Part shown: one piece after another, positions 8,573 to 16,845 of the stretch
How positions within the stretch are numbered: the stretch's first letter is position 1
How the letters are laid out: every line of letters starts with the position of its first letter
Origin: Arthrobacter sp. SLBN-112
Lineage (GTDB): Bacteria > Actinomycetota > Actinomycetes > Actinomycetales > Micrococcaceae
Reading direction: 5' to 3'
Length of the DNA stretch: 64,000 bases
NCBI RefSeq assembly: GCF_030944625.1
Contig: NZ_JAUSXY010000001.1
Coordinates: 2,108,001 to 2,172,000, forward strand
Translations under genes and position numbers: made by a program
Notes under the pieces: model-generated
Seen by the model: the letters and a program-made list of their open reading frames with translations, nothing else
The model's database searches: none
Told to the model about the DNA's origin: nothing

Positions 8573-9460
8573 CTACTGGCCGGTAAAAGTGGCGATCGTA
8601 TTGATTACCGCCGGTCCCAGGATGGCAATAAAGAGGACCGGAAAGATAAAGAACAACAGCGGGAAAAGGATCATGACGGGCAGCTTCATGGCTTTCTCCT
8701 CTGCCCGCTGGCGCCGCTTGACGCGCATGACCTTGGCCTGGACGCGCAGAACGCGGCTGATGGCGATCCCGTAGGTGTCGGCCTGGACTACGGCCTGGAC
8801 GAAGCTGCGGAGTTCAGGAATGCTGGTCCGTTCGGCCAGGGCGATGTAGGACTCCCTGCGGCTGCGGCCCACTTGCATGTCTTGAAGCGTACGGACCAGC
8901 TCTTCGGCGAGGGGCCCTTTGCCGTTCTCACCGGCCCGGGCCATGGCGCCTTCGAAGCCCAGCCCGGCCTCCACCGAAATGAGCATCTGGTCCAAGGTGT
9001 TGGCCAGCTCAAGCTGCATGGCCTTCTGCCGTTCCTGGCCCTTGCTGTACAGCAGGAGGTCCGGGATGAAATAGCCGAGGAACAGGATGAAGAGTCCCGC
9101 GAGCTTCATCACCGGGCTGCTTCCCACCGCCGCCAGGTAGCCGCCCATGGCCACCCCTGCCAGGCCGAGACCCAGCTTGGACCCCAGCACCTTTCCCAGC
9201 GGCATGGAAACGGGCCTGCCCGCCAGGGCGAGGAGGCGGTCCAGAAAGGCGACGTAGGCCGGGGGAGTCACGCGCCTGCCCAAGGCTTCGAGAAGCCCCG
9301 GCGCGGCCCCGGCAGGAGCTACGGCCACAGGGGGTGCGCCACGCGAGAGCAATTCGGCGGCGGCGGTACGGCCCTGCTTGTCCACGGTCAGGACGGACCA
9401 GGCCAGGGCCGCCAGTGGCAGGCAAACCAGGAGGATCGAGAGCAAGACGAGCATGTTCAT
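8573..9460 (-). CDS. tadC: Tad pilus inner-membrane platform protein TadC (copy 1)
   Basis: 295 residues of the type II secretion F (GspF-like) family, which with TadB forms the membrane platform driven by TadA. An N-terminal membrane anchor (LLSILLVCLPLAALAW), a central pair of membrane segments and the T2SSF block (LELANTLDQMLISVEAGLGFEGAMARAG) are visible, with a hydrophobic C-terminal hairpin. ATG 9460 lies 6 nt after the tadB stop, so the two are translationally linked. A paralogue is at 23944-24849. Confidence 0.93.
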   Translation of the reverse strand: MNMLVLLSILLVCLPLAALAWSVLTVDKQGRTAAAELLSRGAPPVAVAPAGAAPGLLEALGRRVTPPAYVAFLDRLLALAGRPVSMPLGKVLGSKLGLGLAGVAMGGYLAAVGSSPVMKLAGLFILFLGYFIPDLLLYSKGQERQKAMQLELANTLDQMLISVEAGLGFEGAMARAGENGKGPLAEELVRTLQDMQVGRSRRESYIALAERTSIPELRSFVQAVVQADTYGIAISRVLRVQAKVMRVKRRQRAEEKAMKLPVMILFPLLFFIFPVLFIAILGPAVINTIATFTGQ

Positions 9461-9466
9461 GGGTCC

Positions 9467-10399
9467 TCAGAACTTCAGGTCAATGATCTTGCGCATCCAC
9501 AGCGCGCCGATGGTCATCAGGACGAAGGAGGCGCCGATCATCACCCAACCCAGGGGGTGGGTGAACATCGAATTCATGTAGTTGGGGCTCACTGCCAGCA
9601 GCATGGCCACGATGCCGAACGGCATGGCGATGAGGATGTAGGCGGAGAACTTGCCCTCCGCTGCCAATGCTTTGATGTGGCCCTTGATTTCCGCCCGTTC
9701 ACGGATGGTCTCGTTCACCTGCTCCAGCACCTCCGCCAAGTTGCCGCCTACCTCCCGGTTGATCTGGATGGCCTGCGAGATCCATATGAAGTCCTCGTTC
9801 TTCATCCGTTCCGCGGTGTCGTTGAGGGCGGCGAGCAGGTCGCGGCCCAGGCTGGTCTCGGTGATCACTCGCCGCATCTCTTCCGACGTCGGTTTCTGTG
9901 ATTCCGTGGCAGCGGCATCGATGGCGCGCAGGATGCTGTGACCGGCCCGCAGGCCGCCGGAGAGCAGTTGCAGGGTGTCGCCGAGCTGGCTGTCGAAAGC
10001 GGCACGGCGCTTGCCGGCCAGGAACCCGAGGACGATCTTGCCGACGAACGGTGCCATCAGGGCAAGGAGCAGCCCCATTAGGGGTCCGACGGTAACAATG
10101 CCAACGAGCATGCCCACGCAGGCGCCGATGCCGACCAGCAGGAAGAATTCGGCCTGGCTGAGGCGCAGGCCCGCGTTCTCCAGCTCTGCACGGGAGAAGA
10201 GCTTGACGTTCCGGCCACCCAGCAGCCGCTCGAAGGACCTGACACCTGACAGCGCCAGTCGGGTGATGGAGGATGCCGGCTCGGGTTCGAAGGGACGACG
10301 GCGGTCCAGGGGCACCGTGGGGGCGCTTGGCAGGAGGACGGCCACGCCGAGCAGGCAGATGGCTGCCAAGAGGATGACGGCTCCGATGGCGATGATCAT
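9467..10399 (-). CDS. tadB: Tad pilus inner-membrane platform protein TadB (copy 1)
   Basis: 310 residues, T2SSF family, partner of TadC. A membrane segment at the N-terminus (AIGAVILLAAICLLGVAVLL), a second pair near 100-135, and the conserved LGDTLQLLSGGLRAGHSILRAID helix precede two C-terminal membrane segments ending MRKIIDLKF. It is intact and gives the reference for the frameshift in tadB copy 2: this copy reads S-A-Y-I-L-I-A-M-P-F-G where copy 2 is interrupted. It lies 8 nt after tadA. Confidence 0.93.
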   Translation of the reverse strand: MIIAIGAVILLAAICLLGVAVLLPSAPTVPLDRRRPFEPEPASSITRLALSGVRSFERLLGGRNVKLFSRAELENAGLRLSQAEFFLLVGIGACVGMLVGIVTVGPLMGLLLALMAPFVGKIVLGFLAGKRRAAFDSQLGDTLQLLSGGLRAGHSILRAIDAAATESQKPTSEEMRRVITETSLGRDLLAALNDTAERMKNEDFIWISQAIQINREVGGNLAEVLEQVNETIRERAEIKGHIKALAAEGKFSAYILIAMPFGIVAMLLAVSPNYMNSMFTHPLGWVMIGASFVLMTIGALWMRKIIDLKF

Positions 10400-10407
10400 C
10401 CGCGCCC

Positions 10408-11910
10408 CTACTTCGCGCCCGGGGTGAGCGGTCCGGCAAACACTGCCGGGGACACATGGATGCCCAGGTCCTCAAACCGGTCGATGAACCGGGGCCGGAT
10501 TCCGGTGGCAACGGGCTTGCCCAGGAAGCGGCCGTGTGCGTCCACGCCGGCGGAGTAATCGAAGACGAACGCGTCCTGGAGGGTGACGATGTCGCCCTCC
10601 ATACCTTGGACCTCGGTGACGTGCGTGATGCGGCGCGACCCGTCGCGGAGCCTGGAGATCTGCACGATCAGGTTCACGGCGGAGGCGATCTGTTCGCGGA
10701 TGGCCCGAAGTGGAAGGTCCATCCCGGCCATCAGCACCAGCGTCTCCAGCCTGGCCACGGCATCGCGGGGTGAGTTGGAGTGCACCGTGGACAGGGAACC
10801 GTCGTGGCCGGTGTTCATGGCCTGGAGCATGTCCAGCGATTCGCCGCCACGGACCTCGCCCACCACGATCCGGTCCGGACGCATACGGAGGGAGTTCCGG
10901 AGGAGCTCACGGATGGTCACCTCACCCTTGCCTTCCGTGTTGGGCGGACGGCTTTCCAGCCGCACTACGTGGTCCTGCTGGATCTGCAGTTCCACGGCGT
11001 CCTCGATGGTGACAATGCGTTCGTCCTGCGGGAGGAAGGAGGACAGCACGTTGAGGAGCGTGGTTTTGCCCGTGCCTGTACCGCCAGAAACGATGATGTT
11101 GAGCTTGGCCTTAACACAGGCGTTCAGCAGCTCGGCCATCTCCGGCGTCAGCGTGCCGAAGTCAATGAGGTTGCGGACCGTCAACGGGGTCTTGGAAAAC
11201 TTTCGGATGGTCAGCGAGGAGCCGCCCACAGCCAGGGGCGGGATGACGGCGTTGACACGCGAGCCGTCCTCCAGCCGGGCGTCCACCAGCGGGGAGGACT
11301 CGTCGATGCGGCGGCCCACCTTCGAGACGATCCGTTCGATGACTTTGCGGAGGTGTTCTTCGGAGCTGAAGCGGGACTCGGAGAGGGTCAGCTTGCCTTT
11401 GCGTTCGACGTAGATCTGGTCCATCCGGTTGACCATGATTTCGGTGACGGCGGGGTCGTCCAGCAGGCGCTGGAGGGGGCCGTAGCCCAGGACGTCGTCG
11501 GCCACGTCCTGGACCAGGCGGGTGCGCTCCTCCGGCGTCAGCGGCACCTGCTCGGCGTCGATGATGCGGCTGAGTTCCTTTTTAGCAGTGCTCCGCAGTT
11601 CCTGCTCTGTGACGGCGGCGTCGTTGAAGCGGGCGCCCATGCGCTCGAAAAGTGCGGTGGCGGCCCGAAGCTTCATGGCTGCGAAGACGTCCACGCCCGG
11701 TGCCTTGGGCACAAAGGAAGTGCCGGCGTCGTGCGTTGAATGCGCTGGGGCGTGACCCGGTGGTCGAGCTTCCGTATGTTCGGCGGGGGATGGGGTAGGC
11801 GCAGCCGCCGGAAGCGGAGGCTCGAGAAGCGCGGTGCCGGTTCCGGCAACTGGGTTGGTAGAGGATCCGTTGCGGCCCTGGGCCGCGTTGATGCGTTCGG
11901 AGAGTTTCAT
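10408..11910 (-). CDS. tadA: Tad pilus assembly ATPase TadA/CpaF (copy 1)
   Basis: About 500 residues; secretion ATPase of the VirB11/CpaF type that powers Flp pilus assembly. A Pro/Ala-rich N-terminus (to about 75) precedes the conserved three-helix region. Walker A is GGTGTGKT (about 276-283), followed by an Asp box ([12 protein letters not shown]), Walker B RIVVGEVRG and the His box TGHDGSLSTVHSN. ATG 11910 is chosen because it overlaps the cpaE stop as TGATG, implying coupled translation; a start 48 nt upstream would lie inside cpaE. Confidence 0.95.
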   Translation of the reverse strand: MKLSERINAAQGRNGSSTNPVAGTGTALLEPPLPAAAPTPSPAEHTEARPPGHAPAHSTHDAGTSFVPKAPGVDVFAAMKLRAATALFERMGARFNDAAVTEQELRSTAKKELSRIIDAEQVPLTPEERTRLVQDVADDVLGYGPLQRLLDDPAVTEIMVNRMDQIYVERKGKLTLSESRFSSEEHLRKVIERIVSKVGRRIDESSPLVDARLEDGSRVNAVIPPLAVGGSSLTIRKFSKTPLTVRNLIDFGTLTPEMAELLNACVKAKLNIIVSGGTGTGKTTLLNVLSSFLPQDERIVTIEDAVELQIQQDHVVRLESRPPNTEGKGEVTIRELLRNSLRMRPDRIVVGEVRGGESLDMLQAMNTGHDGSLSTVHSNSPRDAVARLETLVLMAGMDLPLRAIREQIASAVNLIVQISRLRDGSRRITHVTEVQGMEGDIVTLQDAFVFDYSAGVDAHGRFLGKPVATGIRPRFIDRFEDLGIHVSPAVFAGPLTPGAK

Positions 11911-13106
11911 CAGATAACCACCCTTCGGTGAAGCTTTCGCTGGGCCTGCGCGCGCCAAGCCGGGTTGAATCGCTCCACCAGCTGGCGGAGGCTTTTGACG
12001 GCGGGGTCCTTCTTGGAGTCCTGCAGGACGGGGATGCCACGGTTAGTGGACAGTGCCACCGCGCGGGAACGGGGGACGCTGACGTCAACCGGGGCGCCGA
12101 TGGTGGCTTCGACGTCCTGCACGTTCAAGCCTGCTTTGGCGTCCGCCATGTTCAGGACCACGTGCCGGGATTCGGGCATGATTTCGAGTTGGCGGAGGAC
12201 CTCAAGGCCGGAGCGGAGGCCGCGCAGGCTGGGGATGTCCATGGCGCTGACCCAGACAACGTCGGTGCACTGCTCCATGGCGGCGAGGCCGATTTCGGGC
12301 ATCCCGGGGGCCGTGTCAACTACCACGTACTGGAACTCCTGGGCGAGCTGTTCGAGCAGGCGGGTGACCTGGTCAGGGGTGATGTGGTCCGCGTCCACAG
12401 GGTTGGGCGGGGCACACAGGGCGTAGATTCCGGCCGGGTGCACGGTGAGGAAGGCCTTGAGGACCAGGGAGTCCTGGGCTGCCGCGGGGGTGACGGCATC
12501 GGTGACTGTGTGTTCGGGGTTGAGGTAGAGGCCGGAGGCGACGTCGCCGAACTGCAGGTCCAAGTCCACGATGACCACGCTCATGGGGGCGATTCGGCCC
12601 AGGCCAATGGCGATGTTCGTGGCCAGGGTGGTCTTGCCCACGCCGCCCTTGGGAGAGAAGACGCCGATGACCAGGCCCTTGGCGCCGTTCTCTACGTGCG
12701 CTGATTCGGGCGTGCGGTTGCGGGTGGCGAAGGACTGGCATGCACGTTCGAGCAGCACCCTAATTTCGGCGGCGTCGGCGTGCGGGCTGAGGATGTCCCG
12801 GATGCCCGCGCGCATGGCGTGCAGCAAGCCTCCGGGGTCCACGTCGCTGACCAGGACCAGGCTGAGGCCGGGGAGCTGGACGTCGAAGACCTTGGCGAAC
12901 CGGAGTGCTTCCTCGTACGGGACATCCGGGCCGATGATCAGCACCTCGGGCTGCTCCTGGTTGAGGAGGGCGAACAGTTCCGCCGGGCCTGCCGGGAGGA
13001 TGTCGCTAGAGATGGTCTGGACGGTGCCGCGCAGGCCATTGGCGACGGCGGCGCGCAGCTTCTGGTCGAAGTCGCCGTTGGGGGAGAGGAGGACGAAGCG
13101 GCTCAC
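11910..13106 (-). CDS. cpaE: Pilus localisation ATPase CpaE/TadZ (copy 1)
   Basis: 398 residues of the MinD/ParA-like family that places Tad machines in the cell. An atypical receiver-like N-terminal domain (1 to about 130) precedes a P-loop with deviant Walker A KGGVGKTT (153-160), a DLDLQFGDV motif and VVDTAPG. The GTG start at 13106 overlaps the cpaB stop (GTGA); longer forms would run into cpaB. The sequence starts VSRFVLLSPN, closely matching MSRFVLITPD of copy 2. Confidence 0.92.
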   Translation of the reverse strand: MSRFVLLSPNGDFDQKLRAAVANGLRGTVQTISSDILPAGPAELFALLNQEQPEVLIIGPDVPYEEALRFAKVFDVQLPGLSLVLVSDVDPGGLLHAMRAGIRDILSPHADAAEIRVLLERACQSFATRNRTPESAHVENGAKGLVIGVFSPKGGVGKTTLATNIAIGLGRIAPMSVVIVDLDLQFGDVASGLYLNPEHTVTDAVTPAAAQDSLVLKAFLTVHPAGIYALCAPPNPVDADHITPDQVTRLLEQLAQEFQYVVVDTAPGMPEIGLAAMEQCTDVVWVSAMDIPSLRGLRSGLEVLRQLEIMPESRHVVLNMADAKAGLNVQDVEATIGAPVDVSVPRSRAVALSTNRGIPVLQDSKKDPAVKSLRQLVERFNPAWRAQAQRKLHRRVVI

Positions 13107-13852
13107 TTGTACACCGTGTCCTTCTTGGCGATGAAGCCGCCGTTGTCCTGCGCGTCGAGGGGTTCCTTGGTGAGCCAAAGATCGCCGTTGTTCGAGGAGT
13201 AAATGATCTTGGTGGCGTCGATGTCGTTCACGGCGACCGTGACCATGAGAGAACCTTGCGGAAGCGTTGTGTCCTGGGGATTCGTGCCGTCGGTGGGCTT
13301 CGCGCTTGGTGTTGCCTGTGCTGCCCGCTGGACGGCGGTGACCAGGACCTTGCGGAGGGTGAGCTGCGTTGTTGGTTCGCCTGCTTTTGCCTTGTCCGCA
13401 GCGAAGCTGAACCCGATGCCGACATGGTCGCCGGCTTCGATCCTGCCCCCCACCACTCTCTTGGGTTCGAGCTCGAAGGTGACTTCCTGCATGCCTGTGG
13501 GCACCTTGACGGCACCGCTGGACTTGGCGTCTTGTGGGGCGATTAGCCGCTCAGCGAGGAGTTGTTCGCCGGGGACGAGGTCTACGGCAGCGACCTTGCC
13601 GGCTGAGTCATCCAGGTTTTTAAGAGCAGTCTTTGAAACGGCCGTTGCCGGAACCTGCTGAACGGCAACCGACGCTTGCACGATGTCGAGGGAGGAGCCC
13701 GCCGGTACGGCCTTGGTCACCACGAGCACCCCGGTGGGGTCCATGTCCTTCATTGCGCGCTGATCAGCACCCTGCGCGTAGGTGACGATGAGGACCGCTC
13801 CGATGATGGCCAGCACAACTGCTGAAACACCGGCCAACATACGTGACTTCAC
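13103..13852 (-). CDS. cpaB: Pilus assembly protein CpaB/RcpC with SAF domain (copy 1)
   Basis: 249 residues: an N-terminal membrane anchor (about 5-27) followed by a SAF domain (about 38-100, with VTKAVPAGSSLDIVQ and LVPGEQLLAERL) and an extracytoplasmic region. In diderms CpaB/RcpC works with the secretin; in monoderm actinobacteria, which lack a secretin, it is still retained and may contact the cell wall. It overlaps cpaE by 4 nt and lies 22 nt after tadG. Confidence 0.9.
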   Translation of the reverse strand: MKSRMLAGVSAVVLAIIGAVLIVTYAQGADQRAMKDMDPTGVLVVTKAVPAGSSLDIVQASVAVQQVPATAVSKTALKNLDDSAGKVAAVDLVPGEQLLAERLIAPQDAKSSGAVKVPTGMQEVTFELEPKRVVGGRIEAGDHVGIGFSFAADKAKAGEPTTQLTLRKVLVTAVQRAAQATPSAKPTDGTNPQDTTLPQGSLMVTVAVNDIDATKIIYSSNNGDLWLTKEPLDAQDNGGFIAKKDTVYK

Positions 13853-13874
13853 TGACTGCTCCTGTTGGTTCTAG

Positions 13875-14846
13875 CTATGGGGTGAGGCGTACGACTGAGG
13901 CCCCATAATTTGGGACGCTGCCGAGTTCAAAGGCTTGGGCGAGAGAAACGAACTTTACGAAGTAGCCACGGATTGTTTTGTTTTGGACGTTTCCGCCCGT
14001 ACTCCAGGAAATGTCGGCAAAGTGGTAGCCAGTTACATGAAATGCCGCAAAGCCTTTGACGTAGTACTTGCCGGAGGAACCCGTACCGGTGGCTACGTCA
14101 TAGAGAGGGAGTAGAACTGTCTGGTCGTTCATCTGGTTGAAATCGGCAGCGCTACAGATCGTTGGGGCGCTGGCACCGGGATCGCTCGCAAACCAGATAC
14201 CCGCACTGTCGGACTGGCCGGCCGTCATCGTGACGGAGCATTTCGTTCCCGAGGTGGTAATCCACCCGAACCCGCCCGGCAAGCCACCACAACCATTCAC
14301 TGCCTGCTCGAGAACCTGCACGGCGCCTTGGCTTCCGGCTGGTGGAATGTCCAGTTTGCAGTAAGCAATGGCCAAGGGAAGAATAGCGGGCCCCTTGGAC
14401 GGGGTACCCCATTGCGCCGAAGCGGTAGCAGTCACTTCTGCTGAAGAGATTCCGAAGACTTGAGCGAAAAAGAGGGAGACCTGGTTTGGGCTATTCCCCG
14501 TCTGCTGTGATCCCGCCGTAACGGAAACCGTCTGATTGGCCGTATTGGGCGCGGCGGACTTGATGTTGCTCAGCCCGTCTGTGGCGTTGCTATTCGCAAG
14601 GCTGGCGGCCAGCGCGGAGGTACCCGTGCAGTCCGGGTCAGCGGTACTCTTAGCGCACTTCTGAGCGATGGCGAGCGCAGCGGCGTCAGCGCCGTTTCGA
14701 ACTTGAGTACGTTCTGAATACATCATCGAGACATCAACCGCCACGGCGGCGAAACCAAGCAGAGCCACCATCATTATTGCCACGATGACACTCACGGCGC
14801 CCTGTTCAGAGCGGGAATTTCTACTGATCTTCTTCAGCCGCCGCAC
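13875..14846 (-). CDS. tadG: TadG-like pilus-associated membrane protein (copy 1)
   Basis: 323 residues. A basic N-terminus and one membrane segment after SEQGAVSVIVAIMM form the TadG/TadE-type pseudopilin-like N-terminal domain (with DVSMMYSERTQVRNGADAAALA). The rest is an extracytoplasmic, Ser/Thr/Gly-rich region with several Cys that could form disulfides. No von Willebrand A domain is apparent, unlike longer TadG proteins. Its start overlaps the tadE stop by 13 nt, exactly as in locus 2. Confidence 0.85.
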   Translation of the reverse strand: MRRLKKISRNSRSEQGAVSVIVAIMMVALLGFAAVAVDVSMMYSERTQVRNGADAAALAIAQKCAKSTADPDCTGTSALAASLANSNATDGLSNIKSAAPNTANQTVSVTAGSQQTGNSPNQVSLFFAQVFGISSAEVTATASAQWGTPSKGPAILPLAIAYCKLDIPPAGSQGAVQVLEQAVNGCGGLPGGFGWITTSGTKCSVTMTAGQSDSAGIWFASDPGASAPTICSAADFNQMNDQTVLLPLYDVATGTGSSGKYYVKGFAAFHVTGYHFADISWSTGGNVQNKTIRGYFVKFVSLAQAFELGSVPNYGASVVRLTP

Positions 14847-15223
14847 AACATGGCTCCTTGGCCAGTCATAGTGAATGGTCCGGCGATACCCGTCAGCGTG
14901 GAGAGTGTGTACGTGATGGTGACCGCAATCCGGTTGCCTGATGAGCAGGTTGTAGTGCCCGTGTCGAGGTTTTTGAAAGTGATGTTTGAATCAGCGAGAA
15001 CTGGATTTAGGGAGACAGCCGTGTTTTCGGCTGCCGCCCGAGACGCCGCCGGATCATTGGTGATGGCCATTACCCGGACCCCCTCACGGGCCGCGGCCGA
15101 AAGCGATGCTTGTGCGTTGTAGGCCCGGCTGAATTCCATGATGCCAAGGAGCAGCGTGATGAGGACAGGCACGACGATGGCGAACTCAACGGCCGCCGCC
15201 CCGCGTTCTGATGGCCTCACCAT
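14834..15223 (-). CDS. tadE: TadE-family minor pseudopilin (copy 1)
   Basis: 129 residues. The prepilin-like N-terminus RGAAAVEFAIVVPVLITLLL has the G-A-x-x-x-E-F signature recognised by prepilin peptidases. A roughly 90-residue extracytoplasmic domain with two Cys follows. TadE proteins are minor pilins needed for Flp pilus biogenesis. Intact here, so LLGIMEFSRAYNAQ serves as the reference for the broken copy at 30202-30643. Confidence 0.9.
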   Translation of the reverse strand: MVRPSERGAAAVEFAIVVPVLITLLLGIMEFSRAYNAQASLSAAAREGVRVMAITNDPAASRAAAENTAVSLNPVLADSNITFKNLDTGTTTCSSGNRIAVTITYTLSTLTGIAGPFTMTGQGAMLCGG

Positions 15224-15357
15224 GTGCTGCGTCCTCTCGAATCACTGTTGCGATGCATCGATTTGTACACGTGAAACAGTTTGTGCGGTGCAGTTGAGCT
15301 GCACCGCACAAACAGCCCGCCGTGATGGGCCTCGGGGTCTTGCTAAAGGGGCCGGCT

Positions 15358-15549
15358 TCAGAGATTGGCTGTGACGCCGGTGAACATGGTGTTCAGTTGG
15401 CCACCCAAGGTGCTTACAGCGACGATGATGACGACTGCGATGAGTCCGACCATGATGCCGTATTCGACAGCTGTTGCGCCCTTTTCGTCGTGGAGGCGGT
15501 TCTTGAGGTTGAGGCCAAGGGTCTGGAGGGCGGCGATGAGAGACAGCAT
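15358..15549 (-). CDS. flp: Flp/Fap-type major pilin, tandem copy 1
   Basis: 63 residues starting MLSLIAALQTLG. The prepilin peptidase site is EKG|ATAVEY at Gly24, with the Flp Glu5-Tyr6 pair of the mature protein, leaving a mature pilin of 39 residues that is almost one hydrophobic helix. An AGGAG ribosome-binding site sits 6 nt upstream. It is the operon-proximal member of three near-identical pilins; it ends G-V-T-A-N-L instead of G-V-T-A-K-L. Confidence 0.95.
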   Translation of the reverse strand: MLSLIAALQTLGLNLKNRLHDEKGATAVEYGIMVGLIAVVIIVAVSTLGGQLNTMFTGVTANL

Positions 15550-15575
15550 TATGAACTCCTGAGCGAGTAGGTTTG

Positions 15576-15592
15576 GCTGGCCCTGCACCAGC
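15576..15592 (-). promoter_or_regulatory. Conserved stem-loop in the leader of flp copy 1
   Basis: GCTGG/CCAGC arms around a 7-nt loop, about 27 nt upstream of the pilin ATG on the minus strand. The same element occurs before all three locus-1 pilins and not before those of locus 2. Confidence 0.5.
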
Positions 15593-15832
15593 ACTATGAC
15601 GAAGTTTGCAAGGCCTGATGCGGTGTTGACCGGGTCTTGCAGGATCGTGTGCGAAGGCTTTTCAAGGTGTACCTTTTCCGCGCGATTACGTGGAAATCCC
15701 TGCGAAATCGGAAGGCCTGCAGATTGGGAAGGCGAAGCGGGCGCCGGGAATGGATGCGTTCTCTGCTGTATCCGCTGTTGTTGCGGTCACGCCGGCGTAC
15801 GCCCTGCGGAAGCCCCAGCCTTTTCGTCCGAG
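15593..15832 (-). repeat. Duplicated intergenic block A between flp copies 1 and 2
   Basis: About 240 nt that match block B (16069 to about 16289) closely along most of their length, including CTTGAAAAGCCTT and GTTGACCGGGTCTTGCAGG (plus strand). Together with the pilins this makes a tandem duplication of gene plus leader. No believable gene lies inside. Confidence 0.8.
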
Positions 15833-16024
15833 CTAGAGCTTGGCTGTGACGCCGGTGAACATGGTGTTCAGCTGGCCACCCAAGGTGCTTACGGCGACGA
15901 TGATGACGACTGCGATCAGTCCGACCATGATGCCGTATTCGACAGCTGTTGCGCCCTTTTCGTCGTGGAGGCGGTTCTTGAGGTTGAAGCCGAGGGTCTG
16001 AAGGGTGGCGATGAGAGAAAGCAT
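15833..16024 (-). CDS. flp: Flp/Fap-type major pilin, tandem copy 2
   Basis: 63 residues, MLSLIATLQTLGFNLKNRLHDEKG leader in outline, then the ATAVEYGIMVGLIAVV mature start after Gly24. It differs from copy 1 at a handful of positions, mostly in the leader peptide. Own AGGAG site and leader stem-loop, so each pilin can be translated independently. Confidence 0.95.
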   Translation of the reverse strand: MLSLIATLQTLGFNLKNRLHDEKGATAVEYGIMVGLIAVVIIVAVSTLGGQLNTMFTGVTAKL

Positions 16025-16441
16025 TATGAACTCCTGAGCGAGTGGTTTTTGGCTGGCCCTGCACCAGCACTAAGACGAAGTTAGCAAGGCTTGATGCGGT
16101 GTTGACCGGGTCTTGCAGGATCCTGTGCAAAGGCTTTTCAAGGTGTACCTTTCCTGCGCAATTACGTGGAAAACCCTGCGAAACCGGAAGGCCTGAAGAT
16201 TGGGAAGGCGAAGCGGGCACCGGGAATGGATGTGTTCTCTGCTGTACCCGCTGTTGTTGCGGTCACGCCGGCGTACGCCCTGCGGAACCGCGCCTGGACC
16301 GTTCTCGTCGCGGGAACCTGTTTCCTGGTCGAAGGTCCTGCGCAAGTACAGGTGTGCAACGCAACGGATTCTCCGCTTCGGTCGCTTCGACGGGGTGGTT
16401 TCGGCGACGTCGAGCAGACAGTCCCAGCCCATTCGTCCGAG
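16025..16441 (-). repeat. Leader of flp copy 2 plus duplicated intergenic block B
   Basis: 417 nt without a gene. It contains the copy 2 leader stem-loop (16052-16068), block B homologous to block A, and about 135 nt (roughly 16290-16424) absent from block A. The minus-strand segment around CTTGAAAAGCCTTTGC is conserved in front of all three pilins and may contain a promoter element (TTGAAA). Short open frames here show no pilin or other similarity. Confidence 0.7.
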
Positions 16442-16633
16442 CTAGAGCTTCGCGGTGACGCCGGTGAACATGGTGTTCAGCTGGCCGCCCAAGGTGCTTA
16501 CGGCGACGATGATGACGACTGCGATGAGTCCGACCATGATGCCGTATTCGACAGCTGTTGCGCCCTTTTCGTCGTGGAGGCGGTTCTTGAGGTTGAGGCC
16601 GAGGGTCTGGAAAGTGGCGATGAGAGACAGCAT
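16442..16633 (-). CDS. flp: Flp/Fap-type major pilin, tandem copy 3 (promoter-proximal)
   Basis: 63 residues, MLSLIATFQTLGLNLKN leader, cleavage after Gly24 before ATAVEY, same mature sequence as copy 2. It is first in the direction of transcription, following the GT39 gene after a 212-nt gap that should hold the main pilin promoter. The extra upstream in-frame sequence to 16834 has no pilin features. A stem-loop leader (16660-16676) and AGGAG precede it. Confidence 0.95.
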   Translation of the reverse strand: MLSLIATFQTLGLNLKNRLHDEKGATAVEYGIMVGLIAVVIIVAVSTLGGQLNTMFTGVTAKL

Positions 16634-16845
16634 TATGAGCTCCTGAGCGAGTAGGTTTGGCTGGCCCTGCACCAGCACTAAGACGAAGTTAGCAACGCGT
16701 TCCGCGCTCCGGCCCGTATCTTGGCGCATCCTGCGCAAAGGCTTTTCAAGCTGCACTTTTCCTGCGCAATTACCCAGCAGACCAGGCGATATCGGCTCAG
16801 TCCCAAAAGGACAAAAGCCGTGCCTCCAATACAATCTTTCCCCCG
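16634..16845 (-). promoter_or_regulatory. Upstream region of the tad1 operon
   Basis: 212 nt between the GT39 stop and the first pilin. It holds the stem-loop at 16660-16676 and the conserved CTTGAAAAGCCTTTGCGCAGGA block (minus strand, about 16730-16751). This block persists although flanking bases have diverged from the other two leaders, which suggests a functional element. Confidence 0.45.

Noticed and set aside
15594..16220. Minus-strand open frame spanning flp copy 2 and its leaders
   Set aside because: Arg/His-rich shadow frame; the pilins explain the coding signal.
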